This document shows positions 1 through 12,600 of a stretch of 64,000 bases of DNA, piece after piece (positions within the stretch are counted from its first letter, which is position 1; every line of letters starts with the position of its first letter). The stretch covers positions 16,028,501-16,092,500 of the forward strand of contig NC_056550.1 of NCBI RefSeq assembly GCF_910596095.1, given 5' to 3'. The stretch comes from Thunnus maccoyii. Lineage: Eukaryota; Chordata; Actinopteri; Scombriformes; Scombridae. The position numbers and the translations under genes are program-made. Under the pieces are notes generated by a model. It was not told where the DNA came from, searched no databases, and worked only from the letters and a program-made list of their open reading frames with translations.

Positions 1-784
1 ACTTATCAGTAAAATCAGTTATAAAGGGACCTGTGTCTCCAGGAAAAATGGTTGAAAGTTCTCCTTTATGATTGCAGTGTACTTACAAGCACTCATAATC
101 ACTTTTACCTGAATTCATCCAGACAGACTATTTTGTGGAAACAGTCGGCTATGTATGATTTAAACTCTGTGAACTGATTCTTAAAATGTTCAGTGGTCAA
201 CCCAGATAAGTACATGTGATTATATTTGCAACATCATAATAGTCTATTTCCATCATTTCTGCTCACCCAGGCACACTTTCTACTTTCTATTACCTAACTT
301 ATACTGAGGGCATATAAGAACACTTCAATTAACACTCTCATTTCTTTCTGAGAAATGATCTGATCTTTACTTTTCTGACATTCACCTCTTTGAGTGATTA
401 CAAGCTTTAATTAATTCACTAAACATTTTGGAATCAGGGTTGCAAATTTGATTTTGATTTTAAACAGCACATTTAGTTTCTGAAGAATGTTTTTTTGGTT
501 GGAGACTTACTAAGTTGGGTAAATACAATAACAGAATATAAGCGTTGTTTTAATTAGAAAATTATATCAAGGATCATTAGGTAGGAAGTCAACACGAAGA
601 TCAACATCAGAAATGTCAAAAATTCAATATCAAAATTTTCTTTCTGGTCTGTCCAGCTTCAAACAATGGCGCAGTGGCACTGTGATGTCACATAGTCATG
701 TGAATTAATCAGGATTTCAGCAAGATTTTAATCAAAATTTGATAACAATTGTGGGGTTGTTTGTTTATGTTTCCAGGCCACTGA
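1..784. other. Intergenic DNA, no feature seen
   Basis: AT-rich sequence without a credible exon. I see no long open frame, no splice-flanked conserved peptide and no repeat family I can name. Confidence 0.5.
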
Positions 785-1440
785 CATTTTTTTTTAATCT
801 AATCTTTATTTAATCAGGTAGTCTCATTGAGATTGAGATCTCTTTTTCAAGAGAGACCTGAGAACATGAAATATTCATAATCAGACAAGCACACAATCAG
901 CAAACAAAAATAACATGACTAAGACTAGGCAGTCACCATCAACAAAGAATTAAGAAAAAATAGTTAAAGTAGTCATAAAAAACATCAGATAATACAGCTT
1001 TAAAATCTCCAAGGGGGATGAAAGACTCCAGTTTGAGTTTCATTCCATTTGAAAGGTACATAATACCTGAAACCAGTTCTGCCAGGATTAGTGCATACAT
1101 ATGAGATATCTAAGGTTAAGTAGTACCTGGGTAGTTTACTGTAGTTATAAGATTTAAATGAGAGAAGAGATGTGAGGAAGCTTCAACAGTAGAGCTTTAA
1201 AGATGAATATCATGAGATGAGTATTTCCTCTTGTCTGTAAGGAAGTCCATCCAACCTTGTGATACAGAGAACAATGATGAGTGTGAAATTTGTCATTGGT
1301 GAAAAAGCGTAATGCACTATGATAAACGGGGTTTAGCGGCTGAATTAATGATGGGGCAGCATGACAGTATGCAGAATATCTCCATAATCAAGTCATTAAA
1401 GTTGATTCTAAAATAGTTTTACGGTTTGAAAAAGACAATC
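785..1440. repeat. Degenerate dispersed teleost repeat, LINE 3'-region-like
   Basis: The segment opens with a TTTATTTAATCAGG-type motif, then TCATTGAGATTGAGATCTC and TCAAGAGAGACCTG, followed further on by an AGACTCCAGTTTGAG block. I recognise this order from a frequent interspersed repeat in fish genomes. No intact reverse transcriptase frame is present, so this is a decayed fragment. The right boundary is approximate and the family name is not certain. Confidence 0.45.
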
Positions 1441-3007
1441 AAATCTGATTAAACCACACCTAATGAAGCAGGTTAGCAGAATTTTTGAGGGTTAAACTCT
1501 TAATAATAATACTAGAAGTGTTTTCTTTTCAGACATTAACTTTGATTGTTGCATATTAAGTCGTCAGTTTTCAGGTGCTTTAAGCTTGTGTTCTCATTAT
1601 GCATATCCCTTCATAAATCTTATCTTTATCAAATTATCTGTTAGGATAACATCTGAGTCATCCCCCTCCCCCCCTCAGGTACCTGTCCACAAACTCCCAC
1701 TGTTTGGTTTTCCCACCTCTGCCACTCACCTGGCCATTAGTCATCTTTCTGCACAGCTATTCTTAGTTCAGTCGTTAGCTCTTTGCTATAAATATAAAAC
1801 TTTTCACCCCTCCTTGTTCGCCAGATTGTTAATGTTATTCTGTTGCCGGAGCAGGTTTGCCCTTTCTGTTCCAGTACCTCACCATCTGTTCACAGTGACA
1901 TCAAAAACTTTCTTATTCCTGTTTGTCTGCACTTGGGCCGTAACATTATTGAGCAGTGCAATCTAATTCTTGCCACAAAATTGAGGCAAGGGAATAATCC
2001 ATAGTAGCAGAGTAGTAGAGTAGTAGTAGTCATTGGAGACTGGTGGCTTTAGGCAAAATATAATTAACCTGCTTTGTGTAGTCACTGTGTTCTAGACAAG
2101 AGGCTTATAATTTTTCATATATATTTGGTATATGATTGCATTTATATGGCACTTTTAAACCAAAGCATTTTACAATTTTAAGCCCCGAAGTTTATGTTTT
2201 TTATTTTCCTTTTTAAACATGAAAAAAATAATGTGGGCATATTTTAGATAACACACTAAAAAAATAAAACAAAGAAAAATACATAACCATAGTTTCATTT
2301 AAAAATAGAATACAGTACATAGGCGTCCCAATTTGCAGCCTGCAAATTTCAGTCCTAGCCATTATTTACTCTGAATTCTAAGAACCAGTTACTATGGGAC
2401 ATTATGTATATTTGACACTGGCCTTAATGGAAAATATGAGCTTTTGTCTACACCAACTTAAGCTAAACTTCAGTTTAGTCATTGGGCATTGCAACCAAAA
2501 ACCATGAATATAAAATGATTTATTGAATGACATTTGGCAGGACCCCATTTGGATGGGGAAAGGACAGCATCGGATAAGGAAGCAGTATTGCTTCACCGGA
2601 GACCTTGCACTGCCGGTGGTACAAAGGGAGGTACAAAGGTGAAGAGTCTGGCTGTGAACAGCAGGAGACAAGCTTTGCTAGGTGTGGACTAATTAGCTGG
2701 ATAGCAACCAAGAGCTGAGAGGAAGTCTCACTGCAAGCATACTCACCTTCCCACAGCAGCCACTGATACTGTTTCAACAGTGAAAATGCTTCTGTTAAAT
2801 GATGAAATGTTGATGAAGTTCTTGAGAAAAAAAAAGGTTTATAGCTATCTAACCTTGATTTTCCAGAAGATCCCAATCGAATTGAACTGAAATTGGTCTC
2901 CAGTAGTATATTACTTACTTTATCTAAGATTTGACACATACAGCAGCAAACTAACATGTACTGCTATCAAGCTACATGAAACGTGAAAGGTCATATGAGT
3001 TATAAGA
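1441..3007. other. Intergenic DNA with a short repeat fragment
   Basis: No gene is supported. A frame at 1586-1966 looks random in composition. Around 2134-2190 there is a fragment resembling the common fish motif ATTTATATGGCACTTTT...AAGCATTTTACAATTTT, probably an old repeat tail. A short AGTAG-rich run lies near 2003-2030. Confidence 0.4.
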
Positions 3008-3173
3008 TTTTGCTACATGAATGGCCTCAAGGCATATTGAACGGTTCAATTGGCTCCTCTTCATGTGATGTCAAGTTGTCCTGAGCACAATTCCTGTATA
3101 TATTCCCTATGTATATATATATATATATATATTGAACCTTTCAATACACTTTGAAGCCATTCATGTAGCAAAA
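3008..3173. mobile_element. MITE-like hairpin element with 18-bp perfect terminal inverted repeats
   Basis: The left arm TTTTGCTACATGAATGGC (3008-3025) is repeated exactly as its reverse complement at 3156-3173. Inside the arms the pairing continues imperfectly: a TATTGAACGGTTCAAT block on the left faces ATTGAACCTTTCAATA on the right. The centre holds a (TA)n run at 3112-3132. The length of about 166 bp, the terminal symmetry and the absence of an open frame fit a non-autonomous DNA transposon. I could not identify a clear target-site duplication, so superfamily is unassigned. Confidence 0.65.
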
Positions 3174-6100
3174 CCTTTATGAATGCTCCCCTCATGAGAA
3201 GTATGTACAGTAAGTACAAAAGCCTCTGGTAATGCACTATTTTTTATTAATTCATATACATAGCTCTTTCATAATTAGAGTATTTGTCCTTGTAACCTTG
3301 CATGATGAATTTGACATGCTGATCACATGAACACTGGAGCATACAGTTAAGTGAAAGTAGAATTAGATGAGACAGCGTATTTTATCCATCAATTTTGTAT
3401 TAGCCCACTAAGGTCAAAACCTCCTGAGGGGGCTTAAGAAATCAAGCTAACATACAGTGGATTTTTCAGTCCTAGGATTATTTATAGCTCAAGCTTTTCA
3501 ATCAGTTTCCATGACACAAGATTTTTACAGAATAGTGATTCTGAAGTAATGGAGTGAAAACACCAGTCAGGCTTTTTTCTAATATTTGGTAAAGGTCAGG
3601 ATGGTGTTGTTGTTATAACTCTTAAGACTCTAGTCTACTTTCCCTGAATGGAGTGCCTTTTCTTGCTGTATGCATTTCTGCCTGTTGTGTTTTGATGGAA
3701 CTTTGTATGACATATCTGTATACTGTGACATTTTTCCTCATTGTAAAATCTGTGGATACACTGTTGTTCTATTGAGGAAACAGATACGGTTTATTTATGG
3801 CTTTCATAGTATTTGACCTGCAACCTTTTGAAGGTTGCTACTTCTACTGCCTGCACAGCACACTTGTTTCAGTACACCAAATGTTTCAGATTAGAAAAAA
3901 TGTCCTTCACTGTTGGTGTGTGTGGGGTGTTTGTGTTTCTAATTATATCTCTGTATGCTTTGGGATCCACGAGGCACCTTCCTGTTTATTGTACATGTCT
4001 AATCAAAATCAAAAATTGTCTAAGCAAATCAACACGGAGAAAGACAAACACATACACAGATCAGAGCTCATTATGAAGGCTGAATCATGTGTCCAACTTG
4101 AAGGCCACTGTACCGGTGTAGTGAGCATGCCTGTGCATGCTGCCTATGTAATTATTTGAAAAGAACGTGCATATATCCCTTGTTAGCTGAACAGTAGGAA
4201 TGTCCGTGCTGGCCACTGAGCGCTAACCCTCCCAGCAGTTGGTGGGATTGGCATCACACTGAGTCAGAACGAGTGTTGGTTACACAGCGTAGATGTAAAC
4301 AAAAACAGGGAGAAAATGGGCAGTACAGGCCATCTGTGCAGTGTGTGTGTGCATATGATTTTCTGTGGCTCATCTTGTGTTATGAAATCTTTCTTTGTTG
4401 ACCTTAGTCACAGCACCTGGAGAGATGTTCCCTCTTGCAAGAAATGTCAGTAAAATCTTTTCAGTTTATCTCACACATCATATGCAAACCCAGACGTCTA
4501 GCTGTGGTTGATGCTGTGTCACTTCTGAGTATCAAAGGCATTTTTTTTTTTAAAAAAAAGGCATGAGAGAGATGTGATGGATCCCAGACCTCTGGGGATT
4601 TTGAAAGAGCAACAATGAATAAGAAAACTATGACAAATAAAGCTTATCTTGTATTTATTGTATACTGGCCACTATACAAACAGCAATGCAAAATAAAAGA
4701 ATTGTGCATGCCCTGCCTCCAAATATTTAGGGCATATGCAGATCACTTATCAGGTGAAATCTGAAACCAATTTTTAACTCATTCAGGATTTTGTTTGTAA
4801 TATTGTAAATATAATTATTATCATGGTTAAATATTTCATCATGATCTATCTTTTTGTGCGTTTTATATTGTGTAAATGTAATGTTGCATGTAGCAAGTGA
4901 TAAATAGGATTAATCACAACAAGGTGTGCATTCAACCATGAGGAACTGTATAATGCAGCCTTGACGCACACCTTTGGAGGCCTGCTTATCAGCTGATTCA
5001 GCGTTAATTAGGCGTCACTGCAGTCAGCACTTTCACAGGCCGTGAAATTTAGATTTGTACATAGATTTCTTGATACAAACCATATCTGTCCTACTTTTTA
5101 CTAAGAATATTTGAGTCTTAATATCATTTATCTTCTTTATCTTAGACATTTCATTTTATGTAATTTTTTTAATGTAATATTTGTTGGAAGGAGGGAAGGG
5201 TAACTGGCAGGGGGAGAGTTTAAATGTTGAAATAACTGCCTGGAGGGTGGTGCAACTGATGTTTTTAATATTTAGTATTAAATATGCGTACATGCAGGTG
5301 TGTGAGGTGGAATTAAAAATATCAATCCTCACCAAAGACTTACTCTCTTTAATTTCTTACCTCCTCTCTCTCTCTCTCTCTCTTTTTTTTTCTCTACGTG
5401 AAGCTATTAGAGTTACGTAAACAGAACTGCAAAGGGCAGCAGCTCACTGACGTCTAAGGTTAAGCATTTATAAGATCACTCAGTGGTGGTCACATTTACC
5501 AGCTACACTGCTCAGTGAAGTAACACAGATTTGGAACTAACCATTACCTCTGACACAAGTCTGCAGAATGCCTCATGGAAACAGTAAATCAACTACCGCC
5601 AATTTTCCAAAAGTGCTTTTCACTGAGCTCCTTTGTCTACAGACTCATAAGGAAACAGATGAGCTTATCTATGACATACAGCTCTGAATTAAAGGTCAAA
5701 CAACTACCTTAAAACAACATGTACTGTGTATTATGTGAGAGGTCTTATTTGACCCTTATTTGTTATCACAGAACTCTCCAAGACTATAAGCTTTTAAGGA
5801 TTCTTAATTTTTCTGAATCCTTCTATAAATTGCATTTATTCATAGAAATAAATAAAGAAAAATGACGAAAAAGAACAGAATTAATGAAAAGTTATTTAAG
5901 TTATGACCCTTTAAATTTGTGTAAAGTTTCATTTTGATGAAATAAAAAGAAAACACATGATTTATTTAAGAAATCAAAACTTATTATGGTAGTTATTATC
6001 TTGCTTGTCTTAAATAATAAGATTTGTTTAAAGATATATTATGAACTAAAATAATGAAAACTACACTCCCTGAATTTGTTAGTGCTCAATGGTGCCACCA

Positions 6101-9100
6101 AATCCCCAACTTTTTGCCTGCGTGTCCTTCAGTTTGCTTCAAGACAGAAGCATGTTTATTGATCTGATTGATCCTCCCAACATTGCGAGGTAAGCTCAGG
6201 TCTTCAGGCCACATAATAATAAGATGTTTTTGTATGTGCGATCTCATCTTTCACAGTTCATTAGGTAAATAGCCACTTGGCCAGATGAATCCCAGGTCAG
6301 ACAAGGAGAACCCTCTGAGCCACAGTCTGTGCAATGAGAGGTTATTAACCAATGCCACAATTTTGGTCACTCAGAGACAGCGGTTGGACATCTGAAAGTA
6401 CAACCTGTTCAGACTTCATCTCTTAAAAGTCTAAAATCGCATCGATGCATCAAACATTCAAAATATTCCAGTTTTGTTTCCAGAATATTCTGTTTCCACA
6501 ATTTCATCTCTAGAGGGAGATGAAATCACTAAAACAGGCCAGGCACATACAATAATAAAAACACAGGTGTCACCCTACTTGTGCACGGCTGGCATAAAAC
6601 CATACAAAGTGATGTTTGTTTCACATAGCCTCATGTTCTACGTCATGCCCAGGGGCCGACATCAGCTTGCATGTCACAGATAAAAACAGAGCTGACAGAT
6701 TGTTGGTTTATCAAAACATACAGGTGGTCGGCAGACTAAAGCTGGACTGAAGCCAGAACTCTGATTGGCTCTGAAATCTGAGGCCTTTGTATTGGAAACC
6801 GCAGGCTCATGCTTCATTCAACACTTTCCTTGCAAGATGGCCTAGCCTGACACGCAACAGCCCCGAGTCTCACGCCATCTAAACACAGCATGACCCATTC
6901 TTAACCTTCAACACACAAGATCAGATGGCCTCTCCTGCACCCAGACGACTGAATTCATCAAGATTTATCTTTCCACACTGGCAGATTTGATCTCACTGAA
7001 TTAAACTAAACAATATTGATTCTGTAGAGAGAAACCTGATTGTTTGAACAAATTCTTTGTTGTTACAGATGAGGTATCTGGCTCTTTGGCTCCATCCAGG
7101 GTGGTAAAGTTGACTTTTTTGCATTTTTGCATCTATTTAGTTGCAAGCTGGCGCATGTAGAGAATTAAGTTTCCCAAACACGGATGATTGATTGGAGTTT
7201 TGTAGCAGACATCCTGTAAGGGCAGAGACTGTGTCATATTACCTTGTCTTGTGTTCTCACCAAGCAAAAACTCATGCTGCACAGTAAATGTACTATAACT
7301 AGAAAGCACTCAGGGAGTGAAAACCTCCCTCAAGGCTGCACAAGCCTCTAAATTTAAAAATAGTTCCAATGAAACAATAACTGCACACTGAATTAACGTC
7401 CAAGACTGAGTCCTATCATCAGTTACGTCAAATACATATTTGATGTAATTCTCTGCTTGTTCCCGGACTCACACTATGGGATTTCAAAGAATTCCAATAT
7501 CCTTTCTAGGAATTTTTGGGCTTTGGAATGGCACAAACGTGTTCAAAACATATCACAGTTTAGGCCAAATAAACCAATTATTGGATTTTTAAAAAAACAA
7601 TATTTAACTTTTTAAGGCTTCTTCAAATGTATTGTGTATGAAATTTTGTAAATCTCTGCAGAAGAAAGTGAAAAAAATGAAAATGCCATTAATAGTATAG
7701 CATAGTATAGTATAGTATTATATAGTATATAGTGTAGTATGGACTGTGTTAGAATAAGAGTTACGGTATTAAGTGAAGCAAAGAATTGTGGAGGGTATTG
7801 TAGGGAGCATCTACATTTATCGCTGCCTCATAGTCACATGGCCTGTTCATGACTTATAAATAGTTACTCTGGAAAACAAGGAAATTCTGCAGTAGTTTTT
7901 GGTCTTGGAATAAATTCATGAAATACACTGGAATTGTGAGCTTCACTGCCTCTTTTGCCAAAAGCATTCCCAGGAGCCTAAAGCCATGTAAATCAATGTG
8001 GATTGTCGCTAACTTGTACACACACACACATGCACATATGCTCTTGCTTACTGTTAATTAGACTTCTCACTAACTGATGATGCATCAAGCACGTTACACA
8101 CAAGGAATGGGGGTGATAACACGATGCAAAAAATGTAACAGGTCTGTCTCCGATCAGATTTCTAGCACATGTGCTTTAATACCAAATATGTCACTGGTGT
8201 TTTTCGTGCTTCAGCCACATAATGTTTCATCCATAAACCTGCAAATAAGGTAAAACCACAAAAAACATTATAAAAATCTCTGAAGCTTCTCTCAACAAAA
8301 AGACAGGTCATATCTCCTAGACTGCGTCTCCACAGTCTGCCGCAGTTGCGTCATCAGCCTTTATGATATTTTTATTGACAAAAATAAAGAGACAATCCCT
8401 GTTCCTGTCTCACCTTTTTTTTAACTGGATTGGTTCTTTGACAATAAAACTTTGGTGCTTTGGTGTGCCTATACAGAAAACTGAGACAACATCTAAGATA
8501 CAAGTTTATTGGCACTGGGTCAGTCACTGGTTTAATCAAAAAACAATTTTGTTTTCACATCAGCTGTGAAGCGTTGAGTCCTGACAGAGGGCAGCAGTAT
8601 CCTTTTTTTCCAGGCTTTGGTGTCCTCTTTACTAATTGATGAAGGCAAACATGGCTGAGAAGGAAATTAGTCTAATGTGTATGATTGGCCATAACCTGAG
8701 TGGGCTGCAGCTGGTGTGTTTACTCTGCTTGAGGGCCCCGTTGCCAGGACAGTGCATGTGTTGAGGTCCAGCTATGTAACAGAACAGGCGGCAAACAGGC
8801 TGGGACACAAACACGGTTCAAGACTAGAGACAAGAGTGAGGATGCACACAGACAAAGATATTATGCCTGTGTGTGTGTGTTTTCTAGAACTGACCATGAG
8901 CTGGTTTACAGGTGAGCAGCCAGGGTTTGTGTATTTGCCCCTGAGGTTCAAGATAATTGACAGAGAAAATGTTGATGTTTCTCTTCCTCTGACCAAACAA
9001 ATAAAAAACCATTTGCTGGATAAGATCTGACCATGACCTATTCTATGCGAGTTGTTACCAAGAAATGGAATAACGTGTCAAATTTCTATTTTAATCCAAA

Positions 9101-9752
9101 AAAATTAACCTCTCTGGGCACATAGGTACAGAGTGGCTTCAATCTGTGCTGTAGCTACTTAACTAATACATGAGGAAAAATCCTCAATTATCTCATAACA
9201 ATAATAAAAAAAGTACTTTTGATTAATTGATTGATCTTGACAACAACGATCTAAAACTCACAGAGATACGTGAGGATGCGTTCCCCTATAGCTGAGAACA
9301 TTTATGTTTTTGTGCAGGCAGTGTTATGGCAGTGCGTTGTAGGACGAGCCATTCTGCACGTGTCCTGTTATACGCATCGCTGGGAACACACTGGCTTAAT
9401 TACTGACCAATAGTCAAGGGTGTAGCAGTGGTCCACTCCACCCTGGTTACACAAACCCATCGCTCAAGCCTTGAACAGCCAGGCTTAAGTACACCTATCT
9501 GATTTCATCCCTGATGCCCTACAGAGTGCTAAAAAAGGTCATCAGTGTTGGCGAGTTTTGTTGCACCAGAAATCACAGTAAATAAATACTAAGACAGAAA
9601 CTAAGTTTTTTCTCATAACTGTTGTTGATATTGTGTAATATATAGATGCTAATACTTCAACTTAATCCAGTGATGATACAAGTTAAACTGATTGATATTA
9701 TCTCTTGTATTATATTGTACTATCTCTCTTCATTTGTCTGTTTTCACCTGTT
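3174..9752. other. Intergenic DNA, gene-free, low-complexity runs
   Basis: No coding exon is supported in this 6.6-kb stretch; the open frames are short and compositionally random. Low-complexity tracts include a pyrimidine (TC)n run near 5364-5395 and a TATAG/AGTAT-rich minisatellite at about 7693-7741. A balanced-composition block at about 4900-5060 looks less random than its AT-rich surroundings and could be a conserved non-coding element, but this cannot be shown from one sequence. Confidence 0.4.
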
Positions 9753-9808
9753 AAAAGTTTGGATACACTTTCTCATTCAAGTGAATGGGAAGTTGTGTCC
9801 AAACTTTT
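9753..9808. repeat. Short palindromic repeat, Tc1/MITE-derived fragment of a common teleost type
   Basis: AAAAGTTTGGATACACTT at 9753 faces AAGTTGTGTCCAAACTTTT ending at 9808, separated by CTCATTCAAGTGAATGG, so the 56 bp form a near-perfect hairpin. The words TGTCCAAACTTTTGACTG and ATTGTAC that follow are typical of a widespread fish repeat I associate with Tc1-like ends. Family assignment is from memory. Confidence 0.55.
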
Positions 9809-11160
9809 GACTGATATTGTACATAAAAACATAGTATGTATGATGAAACAACAGCAAATGCAAGAACCAATATGAAAATAATATGTATGTTATATATATT
9901 GTTTACACAGTAAATGTTACAGTTAATATTACAGTTGATGCTGATACTGACACTTGACAGCACCACACCTGAATCATTCACAAGTAGACTTTCTTTTTCA
10001 GAAGTCATCTTCTCCCTCTCCATGGGTTCCCAGGTGAGAAGATAATTTAAAGGTGACAAGTGGTTAAGGTGGTAAAGTGGATGAGCCGAGTTTGAGTCAC
10101 AAACACCGGGCTCTATCTTTAGACAGTCTGTAGGGTACCTCGATTAACACATATGAGAAAGTCAATACAAATTGGATTGGATGGCTCCCAGGCAGCAGTT
10201 ACACCCAGCCGTTCTTCAGTTGTGTGTCTTTCTTTTCATTGTGACGTTTGTACATTATTGCTTGCATCTATGATGATCTGACAGTGATACCTGGCAGAGA
10301 TTACGAGTTTGTATTTTTAGAAGGTGGATCAATCCATTAAAAATCTTCTTGAACCCTACAATTAACCTCTGTGAGACTTCAGTTTTCCTGTGGATTGTGT
10401 CATAAGGTTGGAGTGAAAATGAACAATCTTTTTAATTAAATAATGAAACTACAATAATAATAAATATGCACATAATATATCAATTAAATATAGAGAGTCT
10501 GAATAGGCTGACAGATAAAGTCATGCATGTAGGAAAACATGTATCCAGATCCAATCCAAACACTCGATATGAGGACTCTAAAAGCAAAAAACACACTTTG
10601 ACCCCTTTAAAATCATGCGTATGGGAACCGCTGTGTCCCTCTCCGTTCCCTAACCTCATATTCCAGCTGATTTTTCCTCGGGGAGCGTCTGTTTACTGAT
10701 GCTTGAGAAAACGCATGATTATCGAAAGTAATTTGACTATTGCTTGACCTGTACCTGTGCTTCTTCAGCGACAAAACCCCCGGAGTATACGCTCATTAGG
10801 TGCATGCACATAAGAAATTAATGTGGGATAGTGCACGTTTTGGTTTAATATAATGCACACACTGCTTCAGTTGTGCGCAAACTGATAAATTATATAGCCT
10901 GTTTAAGATTTTAAAAATTAAAATGACATTATCGCCATTTCATAGACAGTTAATTGGTGGTAATTACGCATGGAAATATCATAGTGACAATTAAAGGTTA
11001 TGTTGAAAACAAGCCCATATTTCCACCGTTTTTCTGTTGAAGAGGGGTGGACAGAGCTGACGCACAAAACCAGCCATAGTAACATTATAATTTCGGGTCT
11101 GCTCCTGCTCCCCAAGCTGGAGGATGATGCATGACGCATCGGGGAGGCGCGGCAAACTTC
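9809..11160. other. Intergenic DNA upstream of rasd1
   Basis: No gene is seen. The last few hundred bases before 11160 should contain the proximal regulatory region of rasd1. A TGACGCAT word occurs at 11131-11138. I did not find a full palindromic glucocorticoid response element here by eye. Confidence 0.4.
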
Positions 11161-11164
11161 CCCC

Positions 11165-11170
11165 TATAAA
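11165..11170 (+). promoter_or_regulatory. TATA box of rasd1
   Basis: A canonical TATAAA (in CCCCTATAAATTATCC) lies 133 bases before the rasd1 start codon. It predicts transcription start at about 11195, giving a 5'UTR near 100 bases. A sharp TATA promoter suits an inducible gene; mammalian RASD1 is known to be glucocorticoid-induced. The prediction rests on motif and spacing only. Confidence 0.7.
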
Positions 11171-11297
11171 TTATCCCAGCCTGCTCCATTCTGGCTTCAG
11201 AGACAGAGAGAGGTTAGACCCCTCACATCACAGAAAGGATTTAAAACCCACCTCCTGCTTACAGCACCATACCTTATCGGGTGCATCTGCTGCAAAT

Positions 11298-11568
11298 ATG
11301 ATTAAGAAAATGTCACCGTCAGAGAATGAGTTCGACATACCGGCCAAGAACTGCTACAGGATGGTGATTCTGGGCTCCACTAAAGTTGGGAAGACAGCCA
11401 TCATTTCTCGGTTTCTGAACGAGAGGTTTGATGACCAGTACACACCTACTATTGAGGACTTTCATAGGAAATTCTACAGCATCAAGGGAGACGTTTACCA
11501 GTTGGACATTTTGGACACATCTGGAAACCATCCCTTCCCTGCAATGAGGAGACTCTCAATTCTTACCG
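11298..11568 (+). CDS. rasd1: rasd1 coding exon 1
   Basis: Encodes residues 1-90 plus the first base of codon 91, from MIKKMSPSEN through the P-loop, switch I and DTSGN. The donor is G|GTGAGT at 11568/11569. The in-frame sequence upstream of 11298 is not used because it extends back past the TATA box. Confidence 0.95.
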
Positions 11569-12211
11569 GTGAGTTGAGCTTTAAAACCACCTCTGGTGTA
11601 TGATGCAGATATTTGCAGAGTTCATTGTCTACTGCTAATATATTATTAGTACTTGGCATTGAACGTGTCTCTCCTTGTGTTTTCCAGGTGATGTGTTCAT
11701 CTTGGTATTCAGCCTAGACAACAGAGACTCCTTCGAGGAGGTTCGGCGCCTGAAACGCCAGATATTTGAAACCAAGTCCTGCCTGCGAAACAAAACCAAG
11801 GAGAACGTGAACGTCCCGCTGGTCATCTGCGGCAACAAGTGCGACAGTGACTTTTATCGTGAGGTGCAGGAGGACGAGATCGAGCAGCTGGTTGGTGGAG
11901 ACGAGCACTGCGCGTACTTTGAAATCTCAGCAAAGAAGAACACCAACGTAGACCAGATGTTTCAGACTCTTTTTACTATGGCCAAGCTGCCCAACGAAAT
12001 GAGCCCCGACCGTCACTGCAAAGTTTCGCTGCAGTACTGCGAGGTTCTGCACAGAAAGTCCTTCAGAAACAAGAAATGCAAAGACGGGAACGCATATGGG
12101 ATTGTGGCGCCGTTTGCGCGGAGACCGAGCGTGCACAGTGACTTGATGTACATAAAAGAGAAAGCCGTGGGAGGCAGCCAAGCGAAAGAGAAAGGCTGCG
12201 TCATATGCTGA
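11298..12211 (+). CDS. rasd1: RASD1 / Dexras1, Ras-like small GTPase (two coding exons)
   Basis: A Ras-family GTPase that in mammals modulates Gi/Go-receptor signalling and nNOS-linked pathways at the membrane. Coding exons 11298-11568 and 11688-12211 join in phase (G|GT, glycine 91) to give 264 residues. Visible motifs: P-loop GSTKVGKT (26-33), effector region TPTIEDFHRK (49-58), DTSGN (73-77), NKCD (140-143), SAKK (171-174), a basic C-terminal extension with APFARRPSVHSDLMYI (231-246) typical of RASD proteins, and a CaaX box CVIC for prenylation. The start is the first ATG after the predicted TATA start site. It lacks the five residues that precede MIKKM in human, and has Ser where human has Cys11. 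The C-terminal body is closer to RASD1 than RASD2 as I recall them. Confidence 0.96.
11688..12211 (+). CDS. rasd1: rasd1 coding exon 2
   Basis: Begins after TTTCCAG (acceptor ending 11687) and encodes DVFILVFSLDNRDSF onward to CVIC and TGA at 12209-12211. The intron is only 119 bases (11569-11687). Confidence 0.95.
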
Positions 12212-12600
12212 CACTTTTATCAGCCAGCCTGCAAAGACTTTCTGTGAGACTTTCCAGAGATGAAGCGGTGGCCAGCCGTTCTGCATACACTGTAGACTTC
12301 AGTGCCTCAGGCGACATACGTTGAGATCCAAACAGTGCAGAACACACGGGGCTGAGATCATTAGGTCTCTCTCTGTGTAGTAATGCAGTAGATGCTCTGA
12401 AAATGTTGTAAAATCTGCTACTAAAACTTACTAAAAGCGGCACTTGAGAAAAAATTGTTTACATTTTGGAATTTTTTTCAAACTTGGTGGAACTTGAATG
12501 TATGTGGCATTATGAACAAATCTGATCCTGAATGTGTATTTATTATGTCTACTGTATGTCAACTTTTACATAAAAGAGAAAATAAAAACACTTGTTACAT
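12212..12600 (+). other. rasd1: rasd1 3'UTR with poly(A) signal
   Basis: AATAAA at 12581-12586, followed by a T-rich and TGTCTT region, predicts cleavage near 12600. No other gene feature is visible in the UTR. Confidence 0.65.

Noticed and set aside
1586-1966. 126-codon open frame on the + strand
   Set aside because: No recognisable domain or splice context, and the composition follows AT/CT-rich DNA.
11124-11297. In-frame upstream extension of rasd1 starting at 11124
   Set aside because: It runs across the TATA box at 11165 and predicted start near 11195, and the added residues do not resemble RASD1. The ATG at 11298 matches the conserved MIKKM start.
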